64,000 nucleotides of DNA from Ahaetulla prasina (GCF_028640845.1 NC_080540.1:234078794-234142793); one strand, 5' to 3'; positions 34,123-45,830 are shown, counted from the first letter of the stretch. The notes: generated from the sequence alone by a model not told the origin. Made by a program: numbers and translations.

Positions 34123-34142
34123 ATATATAATATATATATATC
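34060..34142. repeat. (TA)n array at right edge of Penelope-like locus 1
   Basis: TA dinucleotides with a few AAATA/TTTA interruptions. Confidence 0.95.
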
Positions 34143-34814
34143 CTCTGCATTGAAAGATTGTAATTTCTCTTAAAAGACACTAGAGAGACATCCCTTTTCC
34201 CAGGAATCAATGCCATAATTATTTCAAGCAATTCTCTTCATCCAGCTGTCTCCAGACATTCTATTAATCTTACATGGAAATTAATTATTGGAAGGCATGG
34301 GTTGCCTACTTAACAGATGAGGGAAGGTTAAGGACATAATCCGTTTGCTTTCCTGCTGCTGCGTGAAATCATTATTAACTTTAATGGGGAATGGTTGTCC
34401 GATATTAAGTAAAAACCACAATAAGAAGATTCTCTGAGCTTGCCTTAGGTATGGCAAAATGATCGATATAAAAAGCAGTTCCATCCCTGAAATAATTGAG
34501 GAATGTATACTCCCATCAAGGGTTTCTTTTGTTGTAGAGCCTAGAGGCTGAGTCAAGAGAAAACTCCGCTTAGAAGCATCACATGTCCACAAATGCTCCA
34601 AGTCACCAGCTCCTCTCTTGAATTCTGTTGACTCATATCTAGGGCCAATATACTGTTGACTATAAGTTGACTGGATTCTTGTGTATAGGTTTGAGCAAAA
34701 AATCTCAGTATTTCAGTATCAAAAAATCAGTATGGTTCTGATTCCTAGCAACTGACATATGGTGAGGGAGAGAAAAGGGTCATATTTACTGGGGCAATCT
34801 GTCCAAAATAAAGC
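34143..34814. other. Unique sequence, no gene recognised
   Basis: The 106-codon minus frame at 34281-34601 has no recognisable domain. Confidence 0.4.
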
Positions 34815-35052
34815 CATAGCAATAGAGCCATAGCAATAGCATTTAGGTTTATATATCACCCCATAGTGGTTTACAGCACTCTCTGGGCATTTTACAATGT
34901 AGAAGCTTTATTTTCATATTCCCCCTATAAGCAGGGTCCTCATTTTACTAACCTTGGAAGGATGGAAGGCTGAGTTGAGGCCTGTCGGGATTGAACTCCA
35001 GGCTGTGGGCAGAGTTTGCCTGCAGTACTTCATTCTAACCACTGTGCCATCA
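34815..35052 (-). mobile_element. tRNA-derived SINE, minus strand, diverged
   Basis: Shares CATAGCAATAGCATTTAGG, GGGTCCTCATTTTACTAACC and GGAAGGATGGAAGGCTGAGT with the SINE at 22621-22864. Ends with the head sequence around CTAACCACTGTGCCATCAT. Confidence 0.8.
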
Positions 35053-35203
35053 TATTCCTGTTGCTCAGCCTGATCAAGGGGAATCAGCTAATGTCTACTT
35101 CCGTTATGTTCACTCCTGATCTTTGCCTATGTACGCTCTTCTTGTTGTGCTATATCCAAAGAATAGAGAGACATCTGTCTTCTATATTCCACAAACTCTG
35201 ATG

Positions 35204-35572
35204 CAGTGGTGAAATCTACTTACCTTTGCTACCGGTTTGGGAACGGAAGCATGCGGGAGTGCACGCATCCCTCTTCTGCGCATGCACAGATGGTAAAAAA
35301 ACAGGACATAATGATGTCAGGTTGGGTGGGCAGAGCCTCCTGCCTCCATTTCGGCAAGCCAGATAGAACCAGGGGGATTTCACCGCTGCCTTTGCTACCG
35401 GTTCAAGAATGGGAGCACACAGGAACACATGCACACTGTGCCCGTGCGTGCCTCCTCTGCATATGCACAGAACCTTCTGTAATGATGTCCCAGCGGGTGG
35501 GCAGAGCCTCCCTCCACCAGCGCTACCGGTTCGGCGAGCTGGATAGAACTGGGGGGGGGGATTCCACTGCTG
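35204..35572. mobile_element. Dimeric hAT-type MITE, exact 8-bp target duplication
   Basis: Begins CAGTGGTGAAATCTACTTAC. A first unit ends GGGATTTCACCGCTG at 35388. A second unit then starts CCTTTGCTACCGGTTCAAG without its own left terminus and ends GATTCCACTGCTG at 35572. Exact octamers CTCTGATG (35196-35203, 35573-35580) flank the pair, so the dimer was inserted as one unit or the second unit arose after insertion. Confidence 0.85.
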
Positions 35573-35580
35573 CTCTGATG

Positions 35581-37610
35581 CCTCATTCCTAAGGAAAAGG
35601 GAAGATAGCAGATTGTTGTGGTTGGTCATCAAATGTTGTTTTAAACAGTTAATGCACACCCATCAGAGATACCAAGTATTTACCATAAATGCCCTCAGGT
35701 CCCTCTTATTTTTCAGAGGGATCAGGGTTGCATCATATATACCTTCTTTGGTTAATCCAGTTGCATCATGCCCAATGTTGCATAATTTGGTTGTTTTTAA
35801 TCCTAAATTCACCATCAGAGTTGCCATTGTGAGATGGTGACTGCATACACTGATATAATAATAGATCAAACTTTTCTTTCACAGAAATCAGATTGTGTTG
35901 AAAAATGGCACTTTTCACCATCTCAAAAATGGTTACAGGCCCAAGAAAAGAAAGGTACTACTTACTGCATGGCAAGTCTTTACTCAATGTCATAAACTTC
36001 TTCAGACACTCCCTTGTAGAAACAGTTCCATAATTAAAATTATAGCAGTGTTTTGATTCTAGTTTGCTAGGTCCTAACCTAAGCCCTTTAATGTCCAAGA
36101 TGTACTAAATCAAGGATATAAAAATTGAAAGGGGCGAATCCAAACTTTTCCTGTGAGTGGAAAACTGGCAATTTTTCTTTTGCAAACTTAGGCATCTTGA
36201 GGCAAAGTTGTATGTACAGAACAAAAACCATGGTTGATTTAATTTAAATCAAGTTAATTAAATGCAGCAAATGTGGTGAAGTCCCCATATATTTCATATT
36301 TTTTTCCTCCTTCTATAAGATCAAATTAAAGGTTTGTGGTACTCTTTGGAGGAACCCTGGCAGCCAGATCTGAGCCTTTTTAACGATTCCATATAATCCC
36401 ATGTCTCAATTTACGCATCCCTGCATTAGATCATCCTTTGATGTTTCTGCAGCTCTCATTAAATGGTCAAAAGAGAGAAGAGGCGCAAAACCACCACATT
36501 TAAACGATAGTTCTCCAGATGGTCAGGTTCTTCTCCTTCCCTCCCAGTCACCCCGGATCATGTTTGATGTTTGTCACGGTACATAAATTAATCAATTAGG
36601 ACAATTATATATTTAAATTAGCGCAATCGAGTTCTGCATAATACAACAGTCACTGAGTGTCAGAAAACAGTGCGGTGTTCCTTCCTTATTAGGTCGGGTG
36701 AGACAATTGTGAATTCAGGGAGTCGAGCATTTTCCCGCACCCCCCCTCCACTGCAGGGGCTGGGGATCGTTTATCAAGCTGACTGGGTTGTCATATCAGT
36801 GGAAGGACCCTGGAGAGCCCTGACCATGAGATTGAAGGTTGGTACCAATTTACCGCAACACAAATGCATTGAACAGGAAAGAGAGCTCCTAATCTCTTCA
36901 ATTTTCTTACATTACCCCGAAGGCCAGGAAATTAAATGAAACAGTAGCTGGTGACAACTTTAGAGGGTCCTGAATGCATGACAGGAAAAGTATTAAAATA
37001 GCTCAATCGTTTTATTTTATATGTGTGAGTTAATCTTGCCCCTGCATAAAGAACAAGGTTAGAGCGGCACTGCCTCTTGGAGGAGGTGAAGGAGTGAGAC
37101 AGAAGCAGCCGGAGGATTGTCTCTCTCATCAGCCTGAGCACAATAAGAATTTAGCATCAAAAAGGAGAGTCCCCCTCATAATTGCTGGCAGGGTGATAAT
37201 ACGATTATTTGGCCTGATGCTCTTGTGCATGATGCTTCACTATGTTAATCGCTAGAAGGCAAATTGTCCCTCCACCTACCAGCTTTTTTTGTTACACATG
37301 CACGTATATATATTTGCATAAATATATGCAAATGGACTCTGCTTTTCTCGTCCCCTGTGCACAAAGTCGCATGTCCCTTTGTCAGCTAGCATGAAATCTT
37401 AAGCAAGTACATAGTGTAAGAAGTGCTTGGACTGGCTGCTCTACAGGTGACTGGAAATTGCCTGTCCAGGCTGTGTGAAATCAAGATGCAAAGTAATGAT
37501 CTGGATTTAAAAGGATATGAATTTAAGAACATATTGTTGGGATGTCTTGCAAGTGAAAGGTGGAATACTTGAGGTCTACACATCTTAGTTCTTGATGGTC
37601 TTAGTTCTCA
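35581..37610. other. Unique sequence with conserved-looking non-coding stretch
   Basis: 36580-37260 is complex, non-repetitive, and rich in TTAATT/ATTAG and CATAATTG words, with no long clean frame. It resembles conserved non-coding elements around developmental genes, but I cannot test conservation. No gene recognised. Confidence 0.3.
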
Positions 37611-37614
37611 TCCA

Positions 37615-37979
37615 GGTAGTCCTTGACTTACAACAAGTCATTTAGTGACTATTCAAAGTTACAATGGCAGTCAAACGGCAGTGACTTACAACCGTTTTTC
37701 ACACGTACAACTGTTTTAGCATCCCTGCAGTCACATGATCAACATTTGAGTGTTAGGCAAGTGACTCATATTAATGATGGTTGCAGTGTCTGGAGACAGG
37801 TGATCACCTTTTGAGAGCTTCTAACCAGCAATTTCAATAAGGAGGTCAGATTCACTTCACAATAGTTTGACTAATTTAACAACTGTAAAGTTGGAAAATG
37901 GGGCAATACTCACTTAATAAATGTTTCACTTATCAACATAAATTTTGGACTTAATTTTGGCCATAACCTGAGGATTACC
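37615..37979. mobile_element. TA-type MITE, diverged
   Basis: Starts CAGGTAGTCCTTGACTTAC and ends CTGAGGATTACCTG. The interior shares TCATTTAGTGACTATTCAAA and GGTGATCACCTTTTG-like words with the element at 58413-58809. Confidence 0.75.
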
Positions 37980-38091
37980 TGCATAGGGGAAAAAAAACCT
38001 AGGAGTACTATCTAAAAGCTGAATATCCTTACAGCCAGAGTTGGAGTAAAGCCAATTGATGTCCTAAGCACAGTTCGACAATGGGGTCTCT

Positions 38092-38358
38092 CAGTAGTGA
38101 AATCCAAAATTTTTTACTACAAGTTCTGTAGGTGTGGCTTGGTGGGCGTGGTGTGGGGAAGGATACTGCAAAATCTCCATTCCCACCCCGCTCCAAGTAG
38201 AAGGATATTGCAAAATCTCCATTCCCATCCCACTCTGGGGCCAGCCAGAGGTGGTATTTGCCAGTTCTTTGAACTATTCAAAATTTCTGCTACCGAACTG
38301 CTCAAAATTTCCGCTACCGATTCTCCAGAACCTGTCAGAATCTGCTGGATTTCTGGTG
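38092..38358. mobile_element. hAT-type MITE
   Basis: Starts CAGTAGTGAAATCC and ends GCTGGATTTCTGGTG. The interior (GTGTGGCTTGGTGGGCGTGG, AAAATCTCCATTCCCA) is the same family as 42367-42674. The target duplication is not clear. Confidence 0.8.
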
Positions 38359-38359
38359 T

Positions 38360-39160
38360 CCCTCAATCCTTCCGTTGCTTAACTGACATTAAGATTCAAT
38401 AAATGCTGAAAACTAATGTCAAGTATGGCAGTGAAAAAGTTAAGGGCTAGAGGGAACCTAAGCACTTCTTAGTTGTTTAATGGTTAATCCAGACTGCTTA
38501 CAGGGAGGACAACATCTGGTTAATCACCCCTTTACATGCTATAAGAGAAAGAGGAGGAGGAAACACAAGGAAAGTGTAACCACCTCTGCTCCTCCTATTC
38601 CACAGCTGCAAACCCAGAAATAAGGCAACTCTTGCTGGCTTCAGCTGATGGGATATTGCACTCCTTATAAATTGCTCAGTAGAGCATTCAGATCTACTTC
38701 CATACCCAAACAGAAGAGAAACAAACTTGTGCTTCCTTGCAAGCTTCAAAGCTTTTCTCGGTAGAAAACTAGAAACAGAGAAATTCAAAGGCAGTAATGA
38801 ATTGAGCAAGGGAATTTTTGTCCAGATACCAGTGCCATAATAAGGATGAATTCACAAACTGGGCTAATAAAAGTTTGTTGAATTATCACACTTGGCTGGA
38901 TTCACCAACTTTAAGCCATAAGCCGCTATATTAGCTTCTTATCATTTTAAAGATGTGATAGAAAAGTGATTAAATAAAAGATTGTGAAGTAATTGTATTA
39001 ATTCTATTTAATTACATTTAAGGGCAAATGAAATGAAATAATATTTTTGATTGGGATTCACCTTTTCTTTTGTGAGCACAAACACTCAAAGAGTCAAATC
39101 TTTGGCTCAACAGGTAATATACCTGATTGATTTAATAATTTAATTAATCAACCATCATAG
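38360..39160. other. Unique sequence, no gene recognised
   Basis: The minus frame at 38498-38809 (103 codons) shows no domain. Confidence 0.4.
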
Positions 39161-39164
39161 CGCC

Positions 39165-41209
39165 GGAGAAGACGCCTGGAGAGTCTCTGGAGGTCTAGCC
39201 GTTCGGAAGCTGATCGGACACTAGTGAAGTCCTATACTAGGACTTACCTAGTGGCATTGAGGGAAGCGAGGCGTAGCTACGCCTCCTCCCTCATTGCATC
39301 GGCAGATAACCGCCCAGCCGCCCTGTTTCGGGTGACTCGCTCCCTCCTACATCAGGGGGAGCGGGATGACCCGTTGCAGGGACGTGCTGAGGAGTTTAAC
39401 GGTTATCTATACGATAAAATCGTTCAGCTTCGGGATGGTCTGGACCAAGATTGCAGTGATACGGACGAGATGCACGAGGGCGGTCTTGGTGACATTGTGT
39501 GGGATGAGTTTGACCTGTGGCTCCCGAGGACATGGACAGGTTGTTGGGTAGGTTGAATGCCACCACGTGTTTACTGGACCCGTGCCCCTCTTGGCTGGTG
39601 CTGGCCACTCGAGAGGTGACACGAGGCTGGCTCCAGGCGATTACGACTGCTTCTTTGGTGGAGGGTGTCTTCCCGGCCGCCTTGAAAGAGGCGGTGGTGA
39701 GGCCCTCCTTAAGAAGCCGCCCTGACCCGCTGTTTTAGGTAATTATCGTCGTCTCCAACCCGCTCACGGGCGAAGGTTGTAGAGAGTATGGTGGCATATC
39801 AATTTCCCTTGCACCTGGATGAAACTGTCTATCTAGACCCGCTCCAGTCCGGTTTTCGCCCGGTTACAGCACGGAGACGGCTTTGGTCGCGTTGGTGGAT
39901 GATCTCTGGAGGACCAGGGACAGGGGTTGCTCCTCTGCCCTGGTCCTATTAGACCTCTCAGCGGCTTTCGATACCATCGACCATGGTATCCTGCTGCGCC
40001 GGTTGGAGGATTGGGAGTGGGAGGCACCGTTTATCGGTGGTTCTCCTCCTATCTCTCCGACCGTCGCAGTCGGTGTTGACGGGGCAGAGGTCGGCCCCGA
40101 GGCGCCTCACTTGTGGGTGCCGCAGGGTCGATTCTCTCGCCTTCTGTTTAACATCTACATGAAGCCGCTGGGTGAGATCATCAGTGGTTTCGGTGTGAAG
40201 TACCAGCTGTATGCGGATGACACCCAGCTGTATTTTTCACACCGACCACCCCAACGGTTATCAAGTGCTGTCCCGGTGCCTGGAGGCCGACGGGTCTGGA
40301 TGGGGAGAAATAGGCTCAAGCTCAATCCTCCAAGACAGAGTGGCTGTGGATGCCGCATCCCGATACAGTCAGCTAACCGCTGCTGACCATCGGTGGCGAG
40401 TCATTGGCCCCGATGGAAAGGGTCCGCAACTTAGGCGCCCTCCTGGATGAACGGCTGTCTCTAGAAGACCATTTGACGGCCGCTCCAGGAGAGCGTTCTA
40501 CCAGGTTCGCCTGGTACGCCAGTTGCGCCTTTCTGGACCGGGATGCCCTATGCACGGTCACCACGCACTCGTGACGCCTCGCCTGGATTACTGCAATGCT
40601 CTCACATGGGGCTCCCTTGAAGGGCATCCGAGGCTGCAGTTAGTCCAGAATGCGGCTGCGCTGGTGATAGATGGAGCCCCGTGGCTCCCGTGATAACACC
40701 CATCCTGCGAGGCTGCACTGGCTACCTGTGGCTTCCGGTGCGCTTCAAGGTTTTGGTGACCACCTTTAAAGCGCCCATGGCATTGGGCCGGGTTACTTAC
40801 GGGACCGCCTACTGCTACGAATATCTCTCACCGACCCGTGCGCTCTCACAGAGAGGGTCTCTCAGGGTGCCGCCGGCGGCAATGTCGCCTGGCGACACCC
40901 AGGAAGGGCCTTCTGTGGGGCCCCACCTCTGGAATGAACTACCCCGGACTTCGCCAGCTCGGACCTCCGGACCTTCCGCTGGCTTAAAACGATTTATTTA
41001 ATTGTGCAGGGCTCAGCTAGATTTTAAATTATTGGTTTTAAATTGGGTTTTACTTGATATTTTAATTCTAAATTTACGGGCTTCTTAGAATCAGTTTTTT
41101 AATTGTTTTATATTGTATTTATATGTTTTTTAAATGCCTGTACACCGCCCTGAGTCCTTTGGGAGATAGGGCGGTATATAAATTTGAATAAATAAATAAA
41201 TAAATAAAA
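39165..41209 (+). mobile_element. L2-clade LINE, copy 1, CpG-rich with many small indels
   Basis: Runs from GCGCCGGAGAAGACGCCTGG (5' truncated, within ORF2) to the hairpin tail CACCGCCCTGAGTCC at about 41142 and AAAT units. It is collinear with the copy at 46885-48941 throughout. The endonuclease domain is missing. The sequence keeps many CpG sites, suggesting youth, yet the reading frame is broken repeatedly. Confidence 0.9.
39224..40990 (+). pseudogene. L2 reverse transcriptase remnants, copy 1
   Basis: Pieces of one protein lie in different frames. SYTRTYLVALREARRSYASS is at 39224 on, then NRPAALFRVTRSLLHQGE. VLLDLSAAFDTIDHGILLRR (motif A) lies in the frame 39883-40386, followed by LLFNIYMKPLGEI and YQLYADDTQLY (motif C). 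The last part shows ALCTV- and PHLWNELPR-like remains up to about 40990. Compared with copy 2 the breaks are mostly one- to three-base losses, often in G or C runs. No functional product. Confidence 0.85.
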
Positions 41210-41740
41210 TAGGATCTGTTTATATAATTCTGGGTTAGCAATGATATATAAACCCCAAAAGTGTCTTCGCAGATGAGACAAAGAACAAGGAATCTGCAGT
41301 GTAAGAAATCCTCCACAGCCTTTCGTTGCACATATAAAACTTAGCAGGAATATCTACATATGGCTTCTTCATGAACATACTGACATGCTTGTACATGTGC
41401 CTATGTTCAACGGGAATTTCTAGTACAGTCTTCTCTAATCTGAATTTGCTCTCCAGATGTTGTGAGAGTATGACTCCCATAACCAAATGCCATATTGATG
41501 TAGAAAGAGTGGCAGAACCTGGGGGCGGAGTTAAAAGAGGTATCAGTCTAGAATCCCTACATAGTCACAAGTGGACTAAGTCCATTCCCCTTTGAATTCT
41601 ATGGACACTTATCTAATTCCAAGCAGGTGTTAATCATTAGTTGAGAAGATTCCTATGCATAGGCATTTTAGCAATAAATCAGTTTAATTGAATCTTCACG
41701 TGTGGACTTTGTCCTTTGTGCCTGACAACTAGTTGAGTAA
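41210..41740. other. Unique sequence, no gene recognised
   Basis: Overlapping frames on both strands only; no domain. Confidence 0.4.
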
Positions 41741-41745
41741 GATAT

Positions 41746-42292
41746 TGTTCTGTTTCCCTCCCCCAATACTCCCAACAAAGAGTCAGTCAAAGGCCTTCTT
41801 TTCTAATTTAATTACATAGATAAATGTCCTGGCCACGTCTACCCACGGCCTGCCAAGTCTCTGGAGATAACGGGAAATTATAGATAAGGCCAGAATTACT
41901 CACGAATATATTCTTCCCTCCATTGATACAGTTTGCCCGCGCAAATTCATTGCTTTGTCCAAGACAAAAAACCAGGAAGTCCCGCCTCCTATTTATAGTC
42001 TCTGCAGATGTCACTGTATGACCATCATTCCTTGGCTTTGTCCTAACGCTTCCTCTGCTGCGCGCGCTGGTCACGTCTGCGCAGTCTTGCATCACTCCAA
42101 AACTGTTCTTGGGGTGTTGCCAAATCAGAAGAAGGCTCGGGAGAATCAAGCCTTGCCAGCCCCTCCTCCACCCTTTGAGTGGGTGCCAGTGAGGGAGAGG
42201 GCCCAAGAGAAGCATGCCTTGCCAGGTCTTCTCCCTCACTTTCTGAATCATCCGAGTCCAGGAGTCCGGGTCCAGGAACCTGGGTCACAACA
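41746..42292 (-). mobile_element. Solo LTR, minus strand, 5-bp target duplication
   Basis: On the minus strand it starts TGTTGTGACCCAGG and ends GGAAACAGAACA, the TG...CA form of LTRs. Exact GATAT flanks it at 41741-41745 and 42293-42297. A TATA-like CTATAAATAG lies at 41990-41999 (minus). No second LTR, primer-binding site or gag/pol is adjacent, so it is a solo LTR from recombination. A frame within the U3 part is listed separately. Confidence 0.88.
42043..42288 (-). CDS. Short open frame inside the LTR U3 region
   Basis: 81 codons, acidic and Ser/Pro-rich, then basic, ending FWSDARLRRRDQRAQQRKR. It lies upstream of the TATA box by about 45 bases. A comparable frame in the LTR at 60238-60756 has similar blocks in the same order (GPSP..MPTQ-like, then a WxDxRxRR end). 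It may be a real U3-encoded peptide or chance openness in GC-rich DNA; I cannot tell. No named family. Confidence 0.3.
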   Translation of the reverse strand: MTQVPGPGLLDSDDSESEGEDLARHASLGPSPSLAPTQRVEEGLARLDSPEPSSDLATPQEQFWSDARLRRRDQRAQQRKR

Positions 42293-42366
42293 GATATCTG
42301 GATACCATCAGGGCAGGGAAATCTCTGGTAGTTTAGCCTTATTATCCTTTTTTATACATTTTATAC

Positions 42367-42674
42367 AAGTGGTGGGTTTCAAATTTTTTTATTACCGGTT
42401 CTGTGGGTGTGGCTTGGTGGGCCTGGCGTGGCTTGGTAGGTATGGCTTGTTGGGCATGGTATGGGAAGGATACTGTAAAATCTCCATTCCCACCCCAATC
42501 CAGGGGACGGTTACTGCAAAATCCCCATTTCCTCCCGATCAGCTGGGACTTGGGAGGCAGAGAATAGATGGGGTCGGGGCCAGTCAGAATTTTTACTACT
42601 GGTTCTCTGAACTACTCAAAATTTCTGCTACCAGTTCTCCAGAACTGGTCAGAACCTGCTGAAACCTACCTCTG
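42367..42674. mobile_element. hAT-type MITE, exact 8-bp target duplication
   Basis: Starts AAGTGGTGGGTTTCA and ends TGAAACCTACCTCTG. Exact octamers TTTTATAC lie at 42359-42366 and 42675-42682. Same family as 8855-9129. Confidence 0.9.
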
Positions 42675-42682
42675 TTTTATAC

Positions 42683-43590
42683 ATTGCACAAATGTCCAAT
42701 ATTTTATTTCAAAAGATATCCACCCTAGGATCATCTGGTTTGTAACAGATGATAGCAAGGTATAAATAATACAATGTGGTTATATCTAACAGGGAATGAA
42801 TGTTCAGCATCCTTATCCCTTCAATTTAAAAGATTGCTAAAGGCCATAATTTCCCTTTTTCTGCCTGGGTGGAAAAGGAGAGCAAAAATAAAAGAATAGT
42901 TATTATAGGATTACTACTTGCAATCCTATAGTTAAAGGTCAACCTAGTTTCTGCTGTAATATTTTCTAGAATTTATAGCTTAGGCATATATATACTACAT
43001 ATACACACAGGGCTTTCATGTTTGTTATAACCACACAATCCTTAAGATAGAATTTGCCAAATAATAATTTTAAGCACAATTGATACAAAAGAACATTGAA
43101 AATAGCCTCCCATTCATCAGCCCAATGTCCTAAATTAATTATTCAGAACTCTGTTACCAAGAACACATTTTTTTATTTTTGTTTTGTGTAGGTATTTCCT
43201 TTTTTTTAAAAAAAAAGGAAATCAATTATCTTCTATAAATTTAGGGGTTATGAACAGTTGCTGAGTTACATTATAGTTCTGAAATCCCTGTAGATCGTGT
43301 TGGTTTCTTAATCTCCTACTATTCCCCTCCCAACACATTTGGTAGGCAGGTGTAACTGACTTTATGAAATCTCCCATACAATCAATTTTAGAGCTGAGTG
43401 ATGCTTATGGGCCTCCTGCAGACTTATTGTACAGATGCTAGACTGAAATCTAGTTTTGTACCTAGTACAGATGTTAGGCTGAAACATCAACAACTGATGT
43501 TGCTGAAACATCACCATCAGTTTCATTGATCAACTCATCAGATTGAGCTGATCATACTCTTACCCTGTGGCAAGATGGGTGGCCAATAAA
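42683..43590. other. Unique AT-rich sequence, no gene recognised
   Basis: Contains a T8/A9 inverted homopolymer pair at about 43199-43219. The end resembles a LINE tail (GGTGGCCAATAAATTTGATA) leading into the GATA array. Confidence 0.4.
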
Positions 43591-43595
43591 TTTGA

Positions 43596-43600
43596 TAGAT

Positions 43601-43657
<57 letters not shown>
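43596..43657. repeat. (GATA)n microsatellite
   Basis: About 15 near-uninterrupted GATA/ATAG units. GATA arrays are abundant in snake genomes (established knowledge); presence here is only weakly informative. Confidence 0.96.
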
Positions 43658-43728
43658 TTAGATAAAAAGAAAGAAAAGAGAAGGAGCTAAATTTTTCTTG
43701 TTTATTTTGGGATGCACACTTTCTTGTA

Positions 43729-44100
43729 TGTGTCAAGTGTTCCTTGGCTACTTTTCAATACAGCTTTAGTGCCCTTCTGGAGAAGCAGTATGTTAGGCTA
43801 TTTAAATTTAGTACCTGGAATGGTTGAGTCTATAATGGGCCAGAACAGTTGTAGTTGATTGGTTGGTGAGTGCTAGCACCTGCATGAAGCAATCTAAGCT
43901 ATGATTGGTTGCTAAGGATGTAGCATTTGTTTTTCCTTCTCTGTGTTCTGTACGCTCTGTGATTTATCTCATGATGTTAGTGTGTTCCTGACTATCTTTG
44001 CTGCAAATATAGATGTTAAATATATTTATTTATATGAAACTACAAGTTCGTGTCAGTATCTCTGACTTCATTTGAACACAGCTGCGCAATTCCCTGACAC
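43729..44100. mobile_element. Possible solo LTR-like element
   Basis: Bounded by TGTGTCA (43729) and TGACAC (44100), a short inverted repeat, with TGTA immediately on both sides (43725-43728, 44101-44104). Internal CCAAT-like GATTGGTTG words and an AT-rich 3' part fit an LTR, but the ends are not canonical TG...CA at this placement. Confidence 0.35.
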
Positions 44101-44104
44101 TGTA

Positions 44105-45649
44105 GGCTGCTCTTCAGTTCCTTTTGAACATGACAGGTTTTGCATTCTCCTAGAAAAGTTCTAAACTCTGCTCAGCTTCTTAAAAAGCCCTAAAATCGTG
44201 TCCAAAAGGATTAGTGCTGGAAGAGCATTAATCTATTGTCCCAAAAGATCCTTACCAGTATATCAGTCTTACGGTATAGTTTTCTGCTGGCTCACAGGAT
44301 GATGGCTAGCATTTCAACACAGCCATGTGGAAAAGACCAAAGAAGAATAATGGACCATTGTTTTCCCTTTATAATTTTATTTTTTTCCCCAGAAGTGTTT
44401 ATGATCTATGACTTCCAGTTTTAAACTTGAACATATCAAACGAGTTGGCAGAAAAAGATTAATTGCTTTTGTATCCTCCACACACACACACACACACCCA
44501 AAAAAAGAGAGATTTGCTAGCATTTCAGGGCCATTTTGAGATCCTGGGCCATTCTGCCCTTTTTGAGTGGGAAATATCATGACATTTGATCCACTGTCAC
44601 AGATGCATCTGTGAGACCTATTTCAAATAATGGGGTGGGGAGGGGAGACTGAAATAACCTCTTTTCCTATGAGGGAAATTTAATTGCTATCTACAAAAGA
44701 GGAAATCAAGACAGATGGAGCCATTAGCCTCTGGGCATTTATATCTTGTGAGGTGGAAGTAACAGCATGGCTGAATTTTTCGGTAGACTGTGCAAATTTG
44801 ATATGAAGCTCTATGGTTGACTGGCAAAAGGGGTGGAGAGGGAAAAAAAATCTTCCCCAACCGCTAAACTGTGTTGACCTTAATTTTGGGACACACTAGT
44901 GTTGTTTTTTTTAGCAGACAAACAAAACTCCAAGTAATTCATATTTATATATGAATTGGTGCATCTTTTAGCATAAGATGGCAAACTTATATTTCTGTAT
45001 CATGTATGATACAGAATTGAAATAAAATACATGCCCCATTGACCCCAGAAGCTATGCTGGCCAATTATTATCGACTTTACACATTACTTTTGTATAATCA
45101 GTGACATTTGCATGAAAAATCTGAATGACTTCAAGACTGCACTGAAATTTAGATAATGAGCCCCAGGCAAGTTTATACTTGCTCACATTATTACTTACTT
45201 GTTGGTTACTGAGTCTCCAACAAATATATAGAAACAATAAAACGGAATTAACGAAAGGACAATGTCAAATAAATAATGTAAAGATAAATCCGGGAAGATC
45301 TTGCATTCTATCTCCGAACACAGCTAAGCAAAATCTATTTCAACTTGCACCTTAAAAGGATAGGAACATCAGAATGCCTTTTGAAACAGAATCTGTGCTT
45401 GGTTTCATTCTGACTCACAGCCTAACCTCTCTTTTGAAGATCTCAAGACTTGAGGAAGTTCATACGGAAGAACTGAAGAAGCTTCTTCTTTGATATGGCC
45501 CAAGGGCTAATCAATAAAGTAAACTTGAACTTGAAGAATCTTCTTGGATGAGAAGTGAAACATCTTCAAGGAAAAACAAAGTCCAGATGCCTTTTGAAAA
45601 GGCCCCTTTGGGACAACCATGACCTGGATGGTTGAGAATCTCCATAGAC
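44105..45649. other. Unique sequence, no gene recognised
   Basis: A short (CA)n tract lies at 44481-44499. Otherwise complex AT-rich sequence with no domain-bearing frame. Confidence 0.4.
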
Positions 45650-45830
45650 CAGGGATCTGCAAACTTGGCTCTTTTAAGATTTGTAGACTTCAACTCTCAG
45701 AGTTCCTCCCAGAGTTCCAATCTGACAACTTTAAGATATGTGGACTTTAACTCTCAGGATTCCCCAGCCAACATATATGTGTGGAGTTGAAGTTCACACA
45801 TCTTAATGTTCCCAAGTTTGAAAAACACTG
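45650..45830. mobile_element. Foldback hAT-type MITE, diverged
   Basis: Starts CAGGGATCTGCAAACTTGGC and ends CCCAAGTTTGAAAAACACTG. Internal duplicated half-units of GACTTCAACTCTCAGAGTTC. Target duplication not clear. Confidence 0.7.

Noticed and set aside
43596..43657. GATA array as evidence of a W sex chromosome
   Set aside because: GATA arrays are widespread in snake autosomes; one short array says nothing about linkage.
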